Shown here one piece after another: positions 8,628 through 17,930 of a DNA stretch of 64,000 nucleotides. Every line of letters starts with the position of its first letter. The stretch's first letter is position 1. The position numbers and the translations under genes were made by a program. The stretch comes from Alloscardovia criceti DSM 17774 (GTDB lineage: Bacteria > Actinomycetota > Actinomycetes > Actinomycetales > Bifidobacteriaceae). The stretch spans positions 248,001 through 312,000 of the forward strand of contig NZ_AQXR01000011.1 of assembly GCF_000376885.1 (NCBI RefSeq), written 5' to 3'. Below the pieces are notes generated by a model, which worked only from the letters and a program-made list of their open reading frames with translations, was not told the DNA's origin and searched no databases.

Positions 8628-9425
8628 ATGAACGAGAAAATTTTCGATTCGCCATTTTACGAAGATTTAATGCATGCATTGGAATTTGCGGATATCGCGG
8701 ATGCCATTAGCCTAGAACGCTTTGGAGCATTAGATCTGAAGGTGGAAACGAAGTCTGATAATACGCCTGTAAGTGACGCCGATCGCGCCGTGGAGCGTGC
8801 CATTCGAAAAGCCATTGCGCTCTATTATCCAACGGATACAGTTTATGGTGAAGAGCTTGGTAAGCAGGAAAGTGCTGGGCGCCGTTGGATTTTGGATCCT
8901 ATCGATGGTACGAAGAATTATGTCAGAGGGGTGCCCGTCTGGGCGAGTCTCATAGCTCTCCAGGTGGATGACGAGTTGGTTGTTTCCGTTGTTTCTGCAC
9001 CGGCGTTGGGTATGCGTTGGTTTGCTGTGCAGGGAGCTGGAGCTTATATGGGCAAGAATTTTGAGGATGCCAGGCGGATTCATGTTTCCCAGGTTTCACA
9101 GCTTCATGATGCGTCTTTGTCATTGTCCTCCTTATCCGGTTGGAAAGACCGGGGCAATCGCGATCACCTTATAGCACTGACCGATGAGGTGTGGCGCGTA
9201 CGTGGTTTTGGCGATTTTTGGCAGTACATGCTCGTGGCTCAAGGTGCGGTAGATGCGGCTGCAGAACCGGAACTGGATTTGTATGATATGGCAGCGCTTG
9301 TGCCTATTGTGACGGAGGCAGGCGGACGTTTTACGGATTTAGAGGGCAATCCGGGCCCATGGGGTGGGTGTGCTTTAGGATCGAACGGACTGATCCATGA
9401 GGACATCCTAGAACGATTGCGATAA
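8628..9425 (+). CDS. hisN: Histidinol-phosphatase-like inositol monophosphatase family protein
   Basis: 265 residues of the lithium-sensitive phosphatase superfamily. Metal-site motifs are visible in order: SDADRAVE, GEELG (Glu ligand), DPIDGTKNYVRGVPVWASLIAL, and a late LDLYDMAALVPIVTEAGG. The DPIDGTKN-RGVPVWA form is typical of actinobacterial HisN, which hydrolyses L-histidinol phosphate in histidine synthesis; other inositol-phosphatase-like substrates cannot be excluded. ATG 8628 follows a GGGAAGAA purine run; a TTG at 8607 would add seven residues. It lies 24 bases after aroA and ends at a strong hairpin, so the two amino-acid biosynthesis genes are likely co-transcribed. Confidence 0.8.
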   Translation: MNEKIFDSPFYEDLMHALEFADIADAISLERFGALDLKVETKSDNTPVSDADRAVERAIRKAIALYYPTDTVYGEELGKQESAGRRWILDPIDGTKNYVRGVPVWASLIALQVDDELVVSVVSAPALGMRWFAVQGAGAYMGKNFEDARRIHVSQVSQLHDASLSLSSLSGWKDRGNRDHLIALTDEVWRVRGFGDFWQYMLVAQGAVDAAAEPELDLYDMAALVPIVTEAGGRFTDLEGNPGPWGGCALGSNGLIHEDILERLR

Positions 9426-9456
9426 CGCACATTGCTATAACATAAAAACGGGCAAT

Positions 9457-9495
9457 AAAAAAGCTGGGCAGGAGTGCTGCCCAGCTTTTTTAAAG
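9457..9495. terminator. Bidirectional terminator between hisN and ackA
   Basis: A 14-bp stem (9457-9470 with 9478-9491) has six A at its left foot and six T at its right foot with a 7-base loop. It is a textbook intrinsic terminator on both strands between convergent genes. Confidence 0.95.
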
Positions 9496-9507
9496 TTTTA
9501 ATTGTCG

Positions 9508-10737
9508 TTAAGCGTTGAACTTGTTTCCATATTCGTCGCCAACTTCAGCCAACTTAGCTACCTTCTGTGCAATAGCCAACTCTTCATTCGTTGGGATGAC
9601 GCATACAGTAACGGAGCTGTCTGGAGTAGAAATCACGCGTGGCTCAGAAGAATGTACCTCATTCTTTTCTTCGTCAATCTTCACGCCAAATGGTGCGAGC
9701 TTTTCGCAGACGAACTTACGAATTGGGGAGGAGTTTTCACCTACGCCTGCAGTGAAGGTGATGAGGTCCAAACCGCCCATTTGAGCAGTGTAGTTGCCGA
9801 TGTAGCCGATGATACGGTGCACGTACACATCGATGGCCAGAGCAGCATTCTTGTCGCCTTCTTCGCGCAGAGCCAGCACTTCACGCATATCGCCGTGACC
9901 GGTCATACCCATAAGACCAGACTGCTTGTTAAACAGAGTGTCCAGCTCATCTACATTCATGTTTGCATTGCGAATCAGGTGGAAGACTGCCGCAGGGTCG
10001 ATATCACCGGTGCGAGACCCCATCATCAAACCTTCGAGAGGGGTCAAACCCATAGAGGTTTCTACTGGCTTACCGGAAATCTGTGCGGACACAGAAGCTC
10101 CATTACCAATGTGCAGTACAATCTGCTTCAATCCTTCAGGATTCTTGCCAGCGACGGCAGGAGCGGTCTGTCCGATGAATTCATGAGAAGTACCGTGAGC
10201 ACCGTAGCGACGAATCTGATACTTGTCTGCCACTTCCTTGTTCAATGCATAGGTAGAAGATGCTTCCGGCAGCTGGAAGAAGAAGGAGCTATCAAAGACG
10301 AAGCCCTGTGGTGTATCTGGAAGCAGACGAGTCATAACCTCAGCGCCGACTGCTTCAGGACCGTTGTGCAATGGGGCGAGCACAGCCAAATCCTTCACCT
10401 TCTGAATGTTTTCGGGGGTGACAAGTGCTGGTGTAGGGAAGACAGAACCGCCCTGAACGACGCGATGGCCTACAGCTACTAAATCGTATTCTTTCAAGTC
10501 AGGGCCGTATTCGTTGAAGAACTGAAGAACGCGCTTCAAACCCTGTTCGTGATCCTTAATTACCTCATCTTCGAACTGGTGCTTTTCGCCGTTGTACTTA
10601 TGAGTATAAATACCGTTTACTGGCTCACCAATCTTTTCTACGAGGCCAGAAGCAAGGCCTTCGCCACTTTCCAAATCAACCAGCTGATACTTAATAGAGC
10701 TGGAACCAGAATTAATAACGAGTACAGTCTTTGCCAC
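9508..10737 (-). CDS. ackA: Acetate kinase
   Basis: 409 residues. The enzyme interconverts acetyl-phosphate plus ADP with acetate plus ATP, the final ATP-yielding step of the bifid shunt. Motifs: N-terminal VLVINSGSSSIKYQLVD, VGHRVVQGG, YGAHGTSHEFI, LHIGNGASV, GLTPLEGLMMGSRTGDIDP and TFTAGVGENS. The GTG at 10737 has GGGAGG seven bases upstream; in-frame ATGs at 10755 and 10752 sit at the Shine-Dalgarno itself and are unlikely. It lies 115 bases after pta on the same strand and is probably part of a pta-ackA unit ending at the 9457 hairpin. Confidence 0.97.
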   Translation of the reverse strand: MAKTVLVINSGSSSIKYQLVDLESGEGLASGLVEKIGEPVNGIYTHKYNGEKHQFEDEVIKDHEQGLKRVLQFFNEYGPDLKEYDLVAVGHRVVQGGSVFPTPALVTPENIQKVKDLAVLAPLHNGPEAVGAEVMTRLLPDTPQGFVFDSSFFFQLPEASSTYALNKEVADKYQIRRYGAHGTSHEFIGQTAPAVAGKNPEGLKQIVLHIGNGASVSAQISGKPVETSMGLTPLEGLMMGSRTGDIDPAAVFHLIRNANMNVDELDTLFNKQSGLMGMTGHGDMREVLALREEGDKNAALAIDVYVHRIIGYIGNYTAQMGGLDLITFTAGVGENSSPIRKFVCEKLAPFGVKIDEEKNEVHSSEPRVISTPDSSVTVCVIPTNEELAIAQKVAKLAEVGDEYGNKFNA

Positions 10738-10852
10738 TGCTCGTCCTCCCATCAAATGTGATTAGTATCCATTAGTGACATTACTCCCTCCCGGCTACTT
10801 TTGAGCACTGAGGAGGTCGTAATGCCACTATGAGTTCATTGTTCGGTTTGTG

Positions 10853-12535
10853 TTATTTATCTTGCTGTGCATACACGGCAGTCAGCGCGATGGTGTTGAT
10901 GATATCGTCTACCAGAGCGCCGCGCGACAGATCGTTTACAGGCTTATTTAAGCCCTGGAGCACAGGGCCGATGGCTAACGCGCCAGAAGAACGCTGGACA
11001 GCCTTGTAGGCGATATTTCCAGCGGACAGGCTTGGGAAGACGAAGACATTGACATGACCGGCTACATCGTTGCCCTTCGCCTTTGTCTTTGCTACTTCAG
11101 GAGACCACGCAGCGTCAAACTGGATAGGTCCAACCACGTGGAGTTCAGGATCCAGCTCTTGCACCTTTGCGGTGGCTTCGGTCACCAAATCCACATCTGG
11201 GCCGGAGCCGGAACCCAAGGTGGAGTACGACAGCATACCTACGCGCGGTTCGATGCCGAAGGAGCGAGCGGTCTGAGCGGATTGCAGGGCAATCTGCGCA
11301 AGCTGATCCGCATTTGGATTGAGATTAATAGCGCAGTCTGCAAATACAGCCACATGATCTGCGAAGCACATAAGGAATGCTCCAGAAACGAGAGACTGGC
11401 CAGGCTTCGTCTTGATAACCTGCAAAGCTGGACGCACGGTGTTTGCTGTGGAGTTAATAGAGCCGGAAACCAGACCATCGGCTTTACCCAGCACAACGAG
11501 CATGGTGCCAAAGTAGGACGCATCCTGCAGAGTCTTGCGTGCTTTCTCCTCGGTCATGCCCTTGTGTCCACGTAATTCGACGAGTTTTTCTACCATTTCG
11601 GATAACACGGTTTCGTCATCCATGGCTTGGAATTGTGCCTTCTTAAGGCTATGCAGTCCGAGTTCCTCTGCACGCTGGAGGATATTTCGTTCGTTGCCCA
11701 CGATAATGAGATTGACGATGTCACGCTCCAGCAGATAATTGGCAGCCTTGATAATGCGATCTTCTTCGCCCTCTGGTAACACGATGGTTTGCTTCTGTGC
11801 TGCGGCCTTGGTCAGTAACTGTGCTTGGAAAGCAAATGGGGTAGTAGGCTGAGCAAAATCCTTATCCAAAGCGCTCAGAATCTCGGAGGTAGGTGCGGCC
11901 TGTTGGAAAAGCTTCAATGAAGGTTGGATATCTTCTGCAGTCATGCAATCATGTGCCGGGATTATCCAATGAGGGTATTCAAGACTTTCGAGTTCTTCGC
12001 GAATGGATTGAGCCTTTTCGGTATCCTCTATATCGAGACCGGTTACGAAAACGCCTGCAACGTCAGTACCTGCCTTCAAGGTTTGCGCAATGATAGTGTC
12101 GATGCTCAAGCGCAACTGCTTCGCATTGCGCGGACGACAGCAAATAGCCAAAAATACGGGTGCTTGGAGATCTGCCGCAATGCGCAAATCCAGTACGAAG
12201 GATTCTGGATCAAATACAGGTCTGCCGTCGGCGCCAGTGATGACGACGGCTTCAGGATTAGTCTGTGGCAGGAAGGCTTCCCATGCACGAGAAATATCTG
12301 AGCGGGCAGCATTATGATCTCGAGTAGCACGATTTGGGCATACGACGCGAGAATCTTCAAATTTTTGTTCTACATTGCCCACATTGATGAGGTTCTGAGT
12401 GAAGGTATCTTTGTGGCATACGATTGGTCGGAAAGTGGCGGTTTTATACGAACTTGCAAGCGCAGCGGTCACTCCTACAGATACGACGTTTCGACCATTT
12501 TTCGCTTCTGGGCTTACAATAAATACAGTTTTCAC
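10853..12535 (-). CDS. pta: Phosphate acetyltransferase
   Basis: 560 residues; transfers acetyl between phosphate and CoA. The N-terminal ~230 residues form the divergent P-loop-like domain seen in long Pta proteins (VFIVSPEAKNGRNVVSVGVTAAL). The catalytic PTA/PTB domain runs from about 235 to the end with ADGLVSGSINSTANTVRPALQVI, PNADQLAQIALQSAQTARSFGIEPRVGMLSYS and a GNVFVFPSLSAGNIAYKAVQRSSG-type segment. It is shorter than the ~700-residue enterobacterial form, as usual in bifidobacteria. GTG 12535 has AAAGGAG eight bases upstream. With ackA downstream it links acetyl-phosphate from phosphoketolase to acetyl-CoA and acetate. Confidence 0.96.
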   Translation of the reverse strand: MKTVFIVSPEAKNGRNVVSVGVTAALASSYKTATFRPIVCHKDTFTQNLINVGNVEQKFEDSRVVCPNRATRDHNAARSDISRAWEAFLPQTNPEAVVITGADGRPVFDPESFVLDLRIAADLQAPVFLAICCRPRNAKQLRLSIDTIIAQTLKAGTDVAGVFVTGLDIEDTEKAQSIREELESLEYPHWIIPAHDCMTAEDIQPSLKLFQQAAPTSEILSALDKDFAQPTTPFAFQAQLLTKAAAQKQTIVLPEGEEDRIIKAANYLLERDIVNLIIVGNERNILQRAEELGLHSLKKAQFQAMDDETVLSEMVEKLVELRGHKGMTEEKARKTLQDASYFGTMLVVLGKADGLVSGSINSTANTVRPALQVIKTKPGQSLVSGAFLMCFADHVAVFADCAINLNPNADQLAQIALQSAQTARSFGIEPRVGMLSYSTLGSGSGPDVDLVTEATAKVQELDPELHVVGPIQFDAAWSPEVAKTKAKGNDVAGHVNVFVFPSLSAGNIAYKAVQRSSGALAIGPVLQGLNKPVNDLSRGALVDDIINTIALTAVYAQQDK

Positions 12536-12734
12536 TCTGTGTACTCCTTTGTTTAGAGTGGCGATGCTCTCAACACTGTTGATTCAGCATTCGCGCAACC
12601 TCTCTTATTCTATAAAGAGCGTGGTAGAAAACGACACGATGCAGTGGTATTTCTGAACGTTTTTATGTGAGCTTTGAGACACTTCGATGTGTTTCTATTT
12701 TCATGGGCATCCTATTTTGCTGGCACCATATACA

Positions 12735-12765
12735 AAAAGGTCCCTCTCAGTGAGAGGGACCTTTT
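12735..12765 (-). terminator. Terminator of xfp
   Basis: A nearly uninterrupted inverted repeat (12735-12749 with 12751-12765) begins about 30 bases past the xfp stop, with a run of T at the foot on the minus strand. It separates xfp from the pta-ackA unit. Confidence 0.93.
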
Positions 12766-12793
12766 ACAGGTTAAAGTCTAAGCAAGCAGAAAC

Positions 12794-15268
12794 TTACTCG
12801 TTGTCACCTGCGGTAGCAGCAGTTGCAGAAACAGCACCTGGCTTTTCGGTCTGAACGCCGGACCATACCCAATCGGTGTAGTCTGGGTGATCGTAGCCAT
12901 TGTCTACTGCGAACTGGAATGCCTCAGTACGGAATGCTTCGAGCTTTTCGATTTCGTCAGCAAACTTATCAGCATCTACAGCACGGAGTGCTTCTGCAGT
13001 CAATTCGTAACGATCGATGTTGTTCACACGAACCATGTCGAATGGTGTAGTGGTGGAACCCTGCTCTTCATAACCGTGTACGTTGAAGTTGTCGTGGTTT
13101 GGACGATCCCAGATGAGGGAGCGGACCTCGCGAGCATATGCATGGTAAGCCATAAGAACTGGCTTATCTGCAGTGAAGAGCTCGGTGAACTCTTCATCAG
13201 AAAGTGCCTGATCATTCTCAGACGCATTCTGGATGGAGAGCAAATCAACAACGTTGACGAACTTGTACTTGATGCCGTAGCCCTTGAGCTTATCAGCAGC
13301 AGCCATGAGTTCCTGAGTTGGAACATCACCCACAGATGCGAGAACGATGTCTACATCGTCACCTTCTGCGTTGGATGCCCACTTCCACTCAGCAGCACCC
13401 TTAGCGAGCTCTTCGCGAGCTTCGTCCAGAGTCAACCATGTTGCAGCTGGCTGCTTACCAGCGATGATTGCGTTAATCATGTTGGTGGACTTGTAAGCCT
13501 TCTCAGAAACAGCGAGGAGCATGTTGGAATCAACTGGGAAGTAGATACCAACTACGTGATCGTTGTTGAAGTTCTTGTTGAGGAGGATATCAATCACACC
13601 TGGATCCTGGTGGCTGAAGCCGTTGTGATCCTGACGCCATACGTGGGAGGAAACAAGCAAGTTCATGGAGGAGATTGGCTTACGCCATGGGATCTCGCGA
13701 ACGGTTGCTTCAAGCCACTTTGCGTGCTGGTTGAGCATGGAATCGATAACGTGTACGAAGGACTCGTAAGAGCTCCAGATACCGTGGCGACCGGTGAGGA
13801 GGTAAGCCTCGAGGAAGCCTTCCATCTGATGCTCAGAGAGCTGCTCTGTGACCTGACCGGTGACAGCCATGTGCTCATCAACGAGCTCAGAGAGGTAGCC
13901 GTTATCCCACTGCTTATTGGTTACTTCGTAAGCAGCCTGCAAGCGGTTGGAAGCGGTCTCATCTGGTCCGAAGATGCGGAAGCTATCTGGGTTACGCTTG
14001 ATGATGTCGCGGGTGTACTCACCGAGCTTACGAGTTGCCTCGAGCTGGCCCCAACCGTGACCGAATTCCTTAACCTCGGTTACCTCGTAATCTTCGAGAG
14101 CTGGCAAATCGAGCTCTTCGCGGATACGACCACCGTTAGCGTTTGGATTTTCACCGATACGCAATTCGCCTTCTGGCATGAAAGCGGTAACTTCTGGACG
14201 AACAGCACCATCTTCAGTGAAGAGCTCTTCTGGCTTGTAGGACTCGAGCCAGTTCTTAAGAACTTCGAAGTGCTCTTCAGTATCGCGAGCAGATGCCAAT
14301 GGCACCTGGTGAGAACGCCAAGAACCTTCGGTCTTCTTACCGTCGATGAACTTAGGGCAAGTCCATCCCTTTGGAGTGCGGAAGATGATCATTGGGTAGA
14401 ATGGACGATCAACATCGTTGGTCTGAGCAGTTGCCTTGATGTCGCAAATCTCATCGAAGACGGTTTCGAAGAGATCAGCGAAACGACGGTGGATGCTCAT
14501 AGCATCTTCATCATCGAAGCCAGCAACGAACTCGTATGGTTCGTAACCCATACCGTGGAAGAACTCATGGAGCTCTTCATCGGAGATACGTGCGAGGATG
14601 GTTGGGTTTGCAATCTTGTAACCGTTGAGGTGCAAGATAGGCAAAACGATACCATCGGTGCGTGGGTTTACAAGCTTGTTGGACTGCCAACCGGTAGCCA
14701 ATGGACCAGTTTCAGCTTCGCCGTCACCGACGATCGCTGGAACGAAGAGGCTAGGGTTGTTCATTACAGCGCCGTAAGCGTGGGACAGAGCATAACCAAG
14801 CTCGCCACCTTCGTGGATGGAGCCTGGAGTCTCTGGTGCGAAGTGAGATGGGATACCACCTGGGTAAGAGAACTGGCGGAAGAACTTCTGCAAGCCAGCT
14901 TCATCCTTGGTGATTTCTGGGAAGTACTCGGAATAAGTACCGTCAAGATAAGACTGTGAGGTACCTGCTGGACCACCGTGTCCTGGACCCATGATGATGA
15001 CGGTATTCTGGCCGTGATCTGCGATGAGACGGTTGATGTGACCGATGAGGAAGTTCAAACCTGGAGTGGTTCCCCAGTGACCAACGAGACGATGCTTCAC
15101 ATCTTCGCGGGTGAATGGTTCCTTCATCAATGGGTTGCTACGAAGGTAAATTTGTCCAATGGAAAGATAGTTTGAAGCACGCCAGTACTTGTCTACGCCT
15201 TCCAAAGCCTCCTCGGAAACTGGAGCATCCAGCTTACGCCATGGAGTACCAATTACAGGACTAGTCAT
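12794..15268 (-). CDS. xfp: Xylulose-5-phosphate/fructose-6-phosphate phosphoketolase
   Basis: 824 residues. This thiamine-diphosphate enzyme cleaves xylulose 5-phosphate or fructose 6-phosphate to acetyl-phosphate plus glyceraldehyde 3-phosphate or erythrose 4-phosphate, the defining reaction of bifidobacterial hexose metabolism. Visible: GPGHGGP near residue 95, [15 protein letters not shown], the ThDP motif [29 protein letters not shown], and the C-terminal [21 protein letters not shown]. The ATG is preceded by TAGGAGG. Strong codon bias fits a very highly expressed gene and explains the long open antisense frame opposite it. It is transcribed alone, divergent from guaA, with a terminator before pta. 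Confidence 0.98.
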   Translation of the reverse strand: MTSPVIGTPWRKLDAPVSEEALEGVDKYWRASNYLSIGQIYLRSNPLMKEPFTREDVKHRLVGHWGTTPGLNFLIGHINRLIADHGQNTVIIMGPGHGGPAGTSQSYLDGTYSEYFPEITKDEAGLQKFFRQFSYPGGIPSHFAPETPGSIHEGGELGYALSHAYGAVMNNPSLFVPAIVGDGEAETGPLATGWQSNKLVNPRTDGIVLPILHLNGYKIANPTILARISDEELHEFFHGMGYEPYEFVAGFDDEDAMSIHRRFADLFETVFDEICDIKATAQTNDVDRPFYPMIIFRTPKGWTCPKFIDGKKTEGSWRSHQVPLASARDTEEHFEVLKNWLESYKPEELFTEDGAVRPEVTAFMPEGELRIGENPNANGGRIREELDLPALEDYEVTEVKEFGHGWGQLEATRKLGEYTRDIIKRNPDSFRIFGPDETASNRLQAAYEVTNKQWDNGYLSELVDEHMAVTGQVTEQLSEHQMEGFLEAYLLTGRHGIWSSYESFVHVIDSMLNQHAKWLEATVREIPWRKPISSMNLLVSSHVWRQDHNGFSHQDPGVIDILLNKNFNNDHVVGIYFPVDSNMLLAVSEKAYKSTNMINAIIAGKQPAATWLTLDEAREELAKGAAEWKWASNAEGDDVDIVLASVGDVPTQELMAAADKLKGYGIKYKFVNVVDLLSIQNASENDQALSDEEFTELFTADKPVLMAYHAYAREVRSLIWDRPNHDNFNVHGYEEQGSTTTPFDMVRVNNIDRYELTAEALRAVDADKFADEIEKLEAFRTEAFQFAVDNGYDHPDYTDWVWSGVQTEKPGAVSATAATAGDNE

Positions 15269-15723
15269 ATGTCCTTGCCTCCTACAATTAGGTGCATATT
15301 TACTTAATTTGAGTTCGGCTGATGCCTTTCTCGTACGCCTTCAATTTTATGAGAGGGCTATGACTAAATGGGCATAGCGTGTTTACACATGGTATTATTT
15401 GAGTCAAACTGTGCATAATTGAGGTATGCAATGTGCGTTAATGTTTCATTAGTTTACGCATCTTGTATATAAAATCTCCTTAAAACACCTGAAAATAAAG
15501 AGTTTAAAGGGATGTTAGGTTTCTGAGCGGCCTGTGCGAAAAATGCGAAATTTTCGCACAGGAAGAGTTATTTTGAGCGTGTCGCAATGGCTGAAAACCC
15601 TAGGAATTATGGGATCAAACCTGAGGGGTATGCCGTGAGATGACCTTATTATTAATGTCTTATTTATGACGCATAATGAAGTATCTCATCATTAGATTTA
15701 TTACCTCAATTTTTGGAGGCGCA
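15269..15723. other. Divergent xfp-guaA intergenic region
   Basis: 455 bases without a coding frame, which must hold both divergent promoters. A short palindrome TTTGAGTCAAA lies at 15398-15408 on the xfp side and a longer inverted repeat at 15531-15562 on the guaA side. No known riboswitch consensus was recognised. Promoter hexamers could not be assigned with confidence. Confidence 0.6.
15531..15562. repeat. Inverted repeat with nested palindrome upstream of guaA
   Basis: A 12-bp perfect stem (15531-15542 with 15551-15562, loop 8) contains a second register: TGCGAAA-T-TTTCGCA at 15544-15558 is itself a 15-bp palindrome. The motif TGCGAAA therefore occurs twice directly and once inverted. 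There is no T-run, so it is not an ordinary terminator; it may be an operator or an RNA switch. Confidence 0.6.
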
Positions 15724-17286
15724 ATGGCCAACGGCCCAGTTCTTGTTGTTGATTTTGGTGCTCAGTATGCTCAGCTTATTGCACGTCGTGTGCGTGAAGC
15801 ACATGTGTACTCTGAGATCGTTCCTCATTCTATTTCTGCTACGGAAGTCAAAGCGAAGGATCCTCAGGCTATTATTCTTTCAGGTGGTCCAGCCTCTGTT
15901 TATGTGGAGGGTGCTCCACTTTTGGATCCAGAAATCTTCGAATTAGACATCCCTATGTTGGGCATTTGCTACGGTTTCCAAATTATGGCGCATCAGCTCG
16001 GTGGCACTGTAGATAAGGCTGCGTTGGGTGAATACGGTAAGACTGAGGCCATTATTGATAAGCCAGAAGGTATTTTAGTGGATTCTCCTGCAGAGCAGTC
16101 CACATGGATGAGCCATGGTGTGGCCGTACAACAGGCGCCTGAGGGCTTTACAGTTTTGGCACATACGGAAGGTGCGCCGGTAGCTGCTATGGAAAATAAG
16201 CAGCGCTCCCTCTTCGGCGTGCAGTGGCATCCTGAAGTGAAGCACACGCCGTTGGGACAAAACGTTATCGAAAACTTCTTGCATAACGAAGCGGGCATTC
16301 CTGAGACGTGGGATTCTTCCTCCATTATTGAAGATCAGGTTGCAAAGATTCGCGAGCAAATTGGGGATGCGCGCGTTATCTGCGGCCTGTCTGGTGGTGT
16401 GGACTCGGCTGTGGCTGCTGCCTTGGTGCACAAGGCGGTGGGAGACCAGTTGACCTGTGTATTCGTTGATCACGGCTTGCTGCGCAAGGGTGAAGTCGAG
16501 CAGGTGAAGAAAGACTTCGTGGAAGCTACCGGTATCAAGCTGGTAACCGTGGACGCATCTGATGAGTTCCTTACGGCTTTGGAAGGCGTTTCTGAGCCAG
16601 AGCGCAAGCGTAAGATTATTGGCGAAAAGTTCATTCGTACCTTCGAAAAGGCTACACGCCAAATCGTGTCTGATGTAGCAGAAGAAGGCGGAGAAATTAA
16701 GTTCCTCGTGCAGGGAACCTTGTATCCAGACGTAGTAGAGTCTGGTGGTGGTTCGGGTGCGGCAAATATTAAGAGTCACCACAATGTGGGTGGCTTGCCG
16801 GACGATTTGCAATTCGAACTGGTAGAGCCATTGCGCACCTTGTTTAAGGATGAAGTGCGTGCCGTGGGCACAGAGCTGGGCTTGCCAGAAGAAATGGTAT
16901 GGCGTCAGCCATTCCCTGGTCCTGGCTTGGCTATTCGCATCGTAGGCGAAATTACGCGCGAACGCTTGGCAGTTTTGCGCGAAGCGGACGCTATCGCACG
17001 TGAAGAGCTCTCTAAAGCTGGCTTGGATCGCGATATTTGGCAGTGCCCAGTAGTACTGCTGGCAGACGTGCATTCTGTGGGTGTGCAGGGCGATGAGCGT
17101 ACCTATGGTTCACCAATTGTTTTGCGCCCAGTGAGCTCTGAGGATGCTATGACCGCAGACTGGTCGCGTGTGCCTTATGATGTCTTAGCTCAAATTTCCA
17201 CACGTATTACGAACGAATGCCGTGAAATTAACCGCGTAGTCCTCGATGTGACTTCTAAGCCACCTGCGACTATCGAGTGGGAGTAA
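15724..17286 (+). CDS. guaA: GMP synthase (glutamine-hydrolysing)
   Basis: 520 residues; converts XMP to GMP using glutamine and ATP. The N-terminal class I amidotransferase (about 1-195) opens [20 protein letters not shown] and has the nucleophile in GICYGFQ and the His/Glu pair in QWHPEV. The ATP pyrophosphatase domain has the [12 protein letters not shown] loop near 220, and the C-terminal dimerisation domain has [34 protein letters not shown] and the KPPATIEWE ending. ATG 15724 follows TTGGAGG; a frame opening at 15676 would add 16 untypical residues. Transcribed alone between the xfp-guaA spacer and a strong terminator. Confidence 0.98.
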   Translation: MANGPVLVVDFGAQYAQLIARRVREAHVYSEIVPHSISATEVKAKDPQAIILSGGPASVYVEGAPLLDPEIFELDIPMLGICYGFQIMAHQLGGTVDKAALGEYGKTEAIIDKPEGILVDSPAEQSTWMSHGVAVQQAPEGFTVLAHTEGAPVAAMENKQRSLFGVQWHPEVKHTPLGQNVIENFLHNEAGIPETWDSSSIIEDQVAKIREQIGDARVICGLSGGVDSAVAAALVHKAVGDQLTCVFVDHGLLRKGEVEQVKKDFVEATGIKLVTVDASDEFLTALEGVSEPERKRKIIGEKFIRTFEKATRQIVSDVAEEGGEIKFLVQGTLYPDVVESGGGSGAANIKSHHNVGGLPDDLQFELVEPLRTLFKDEVRAVGTELGLPEEMVWRQPFPGPGLAIRIVGEITRERLAVLREADAIAREELSKAGLDRDIWQCPVVLLADVHSVGVQGDERTYGSPIVLRPVSSEDAMTADWSRVPYDVLAQISTRITNECREINRVVLDVTSKPPATIEWE

Positions 17287-17327
17287 GCAGACGTACTAGG
17301 GGAATCCTGTAGCTCTTGCATAAACAG

Positions 17328-17370
17328 AAGCCTTTTGCTCTGGGTCTATACTCACAGCAAAAGGCTTTTT
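17328..17370 (+). terminator. Terminator of guaA
   Basis: A 12-bp perfect stem (17328-17339 with 17356-17367) and 16-base loop are followed by a T tract, starting about 40 bases after the guaA stop. Confidence 0.93.
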
Positions 17371-17930
17371 GTTTGTCTGTTTTTCATGAGCGAATGCTCT
17401 CTGCTTGCCTAACATTGGCTTGAATCACACACAATCGCGAAATGGTGTTACCGACCCGGAAGGACAAAGGTGTCCATGTAGGTAGGCGGTAGGTAGGCGA
17501 TCATTGGATGCGTACCGAGTCTGGTGAGATAAACGCATCGGAACTTCACACCGGAGTGAGTATACGGAAAACGTATAGTGGCTTGCATCGAAAGTATTAT
17601 GCAGAATCTTTCGCAAAACCTAGTATGACATACCAGAACATATCCCGGGCTTAAAAATCGGAATAATGCGAATACGTCATGCGAGAAAAGACCTAGGGAT
17701 GATGGATGCGAAATACGGCAATTCGTGCAGTCAACGCGTGTGGAAATGTTCAGCTCGTACATCAACTATGACATCAGTCAGATGGGTAGTCAGATGGATG
17801 AGTATCACTTTTCTCTTACGGAGCACGATGCTGTACGACCTCACGGCAAGACTCCGTTTAACGGTCTGAAAACACAGTACTTTAGCCGCGTACGTGTGAC
17901 GCGTGCGTGAAAATTTCCAGAAAGAACGCA
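17371..17930. other. Unexplained repeat-bearing segment between guaA and the MFS gene
   Basis: About 560 bases with no recognisable gene. It holds an 11-bp tandem repeat (17478-17499), hairpin TATACG-CGTATA (17561-17577), hairpin CGAAAG-CTTTCG (17589-17613), palindrome GTATGACATAC (17623-17633), and a 10-bp direct repeat AGTCAGATGG (17776-17785 and 17788-17797). One + frame is open from 17629 to the stop near 17910 but lacks an ATG, a Shine-Dalgarno sequence and any familiar motif. It could be a decayed gene, an untranslated leader or a regulator-binding region. Confidence 0.5.
17478..17499 (+). repeat. Tandem 11-bp repeat, two copies
   Basis: GTAGGTAGGCG is present twice head to tail with no mismatch. 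Each unit itself contains the smaller repeat GTAG. Confidence 0.9.

Noticed and set aside
9502-10482. A 326-codon open frame antisense to ackA
   Set aside because: Same explanation as for xfp: it overlaps a certain gene and shows no protein-like features.
12887-14959. A 690-codon open frame antisense to xfp
   Set aside because: It lies wholly inside the phosphoketolase gene, has no family motif or ribosome site, and is explained by the strong codon bias of a highly expressed gene, which removes stop codons from the opposite strand.
15269-15723. A purine riboswitch upstream of guaA
   Set aside because: The conserved loop-loop sequences of the purine aptamer are not present; only a simple inverted repeat was found.
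16075-17073. A 332-codon open frame antisense to guaA
   Set aside because: Fully inside guaA, rich in His, Arg and Cys without any domain pattern.
17478-17797. Possible CRISPR-like array
   Set aside because: The repeats are only 10-11 bases, two copies each, without spacers of regular length and without cas genes.
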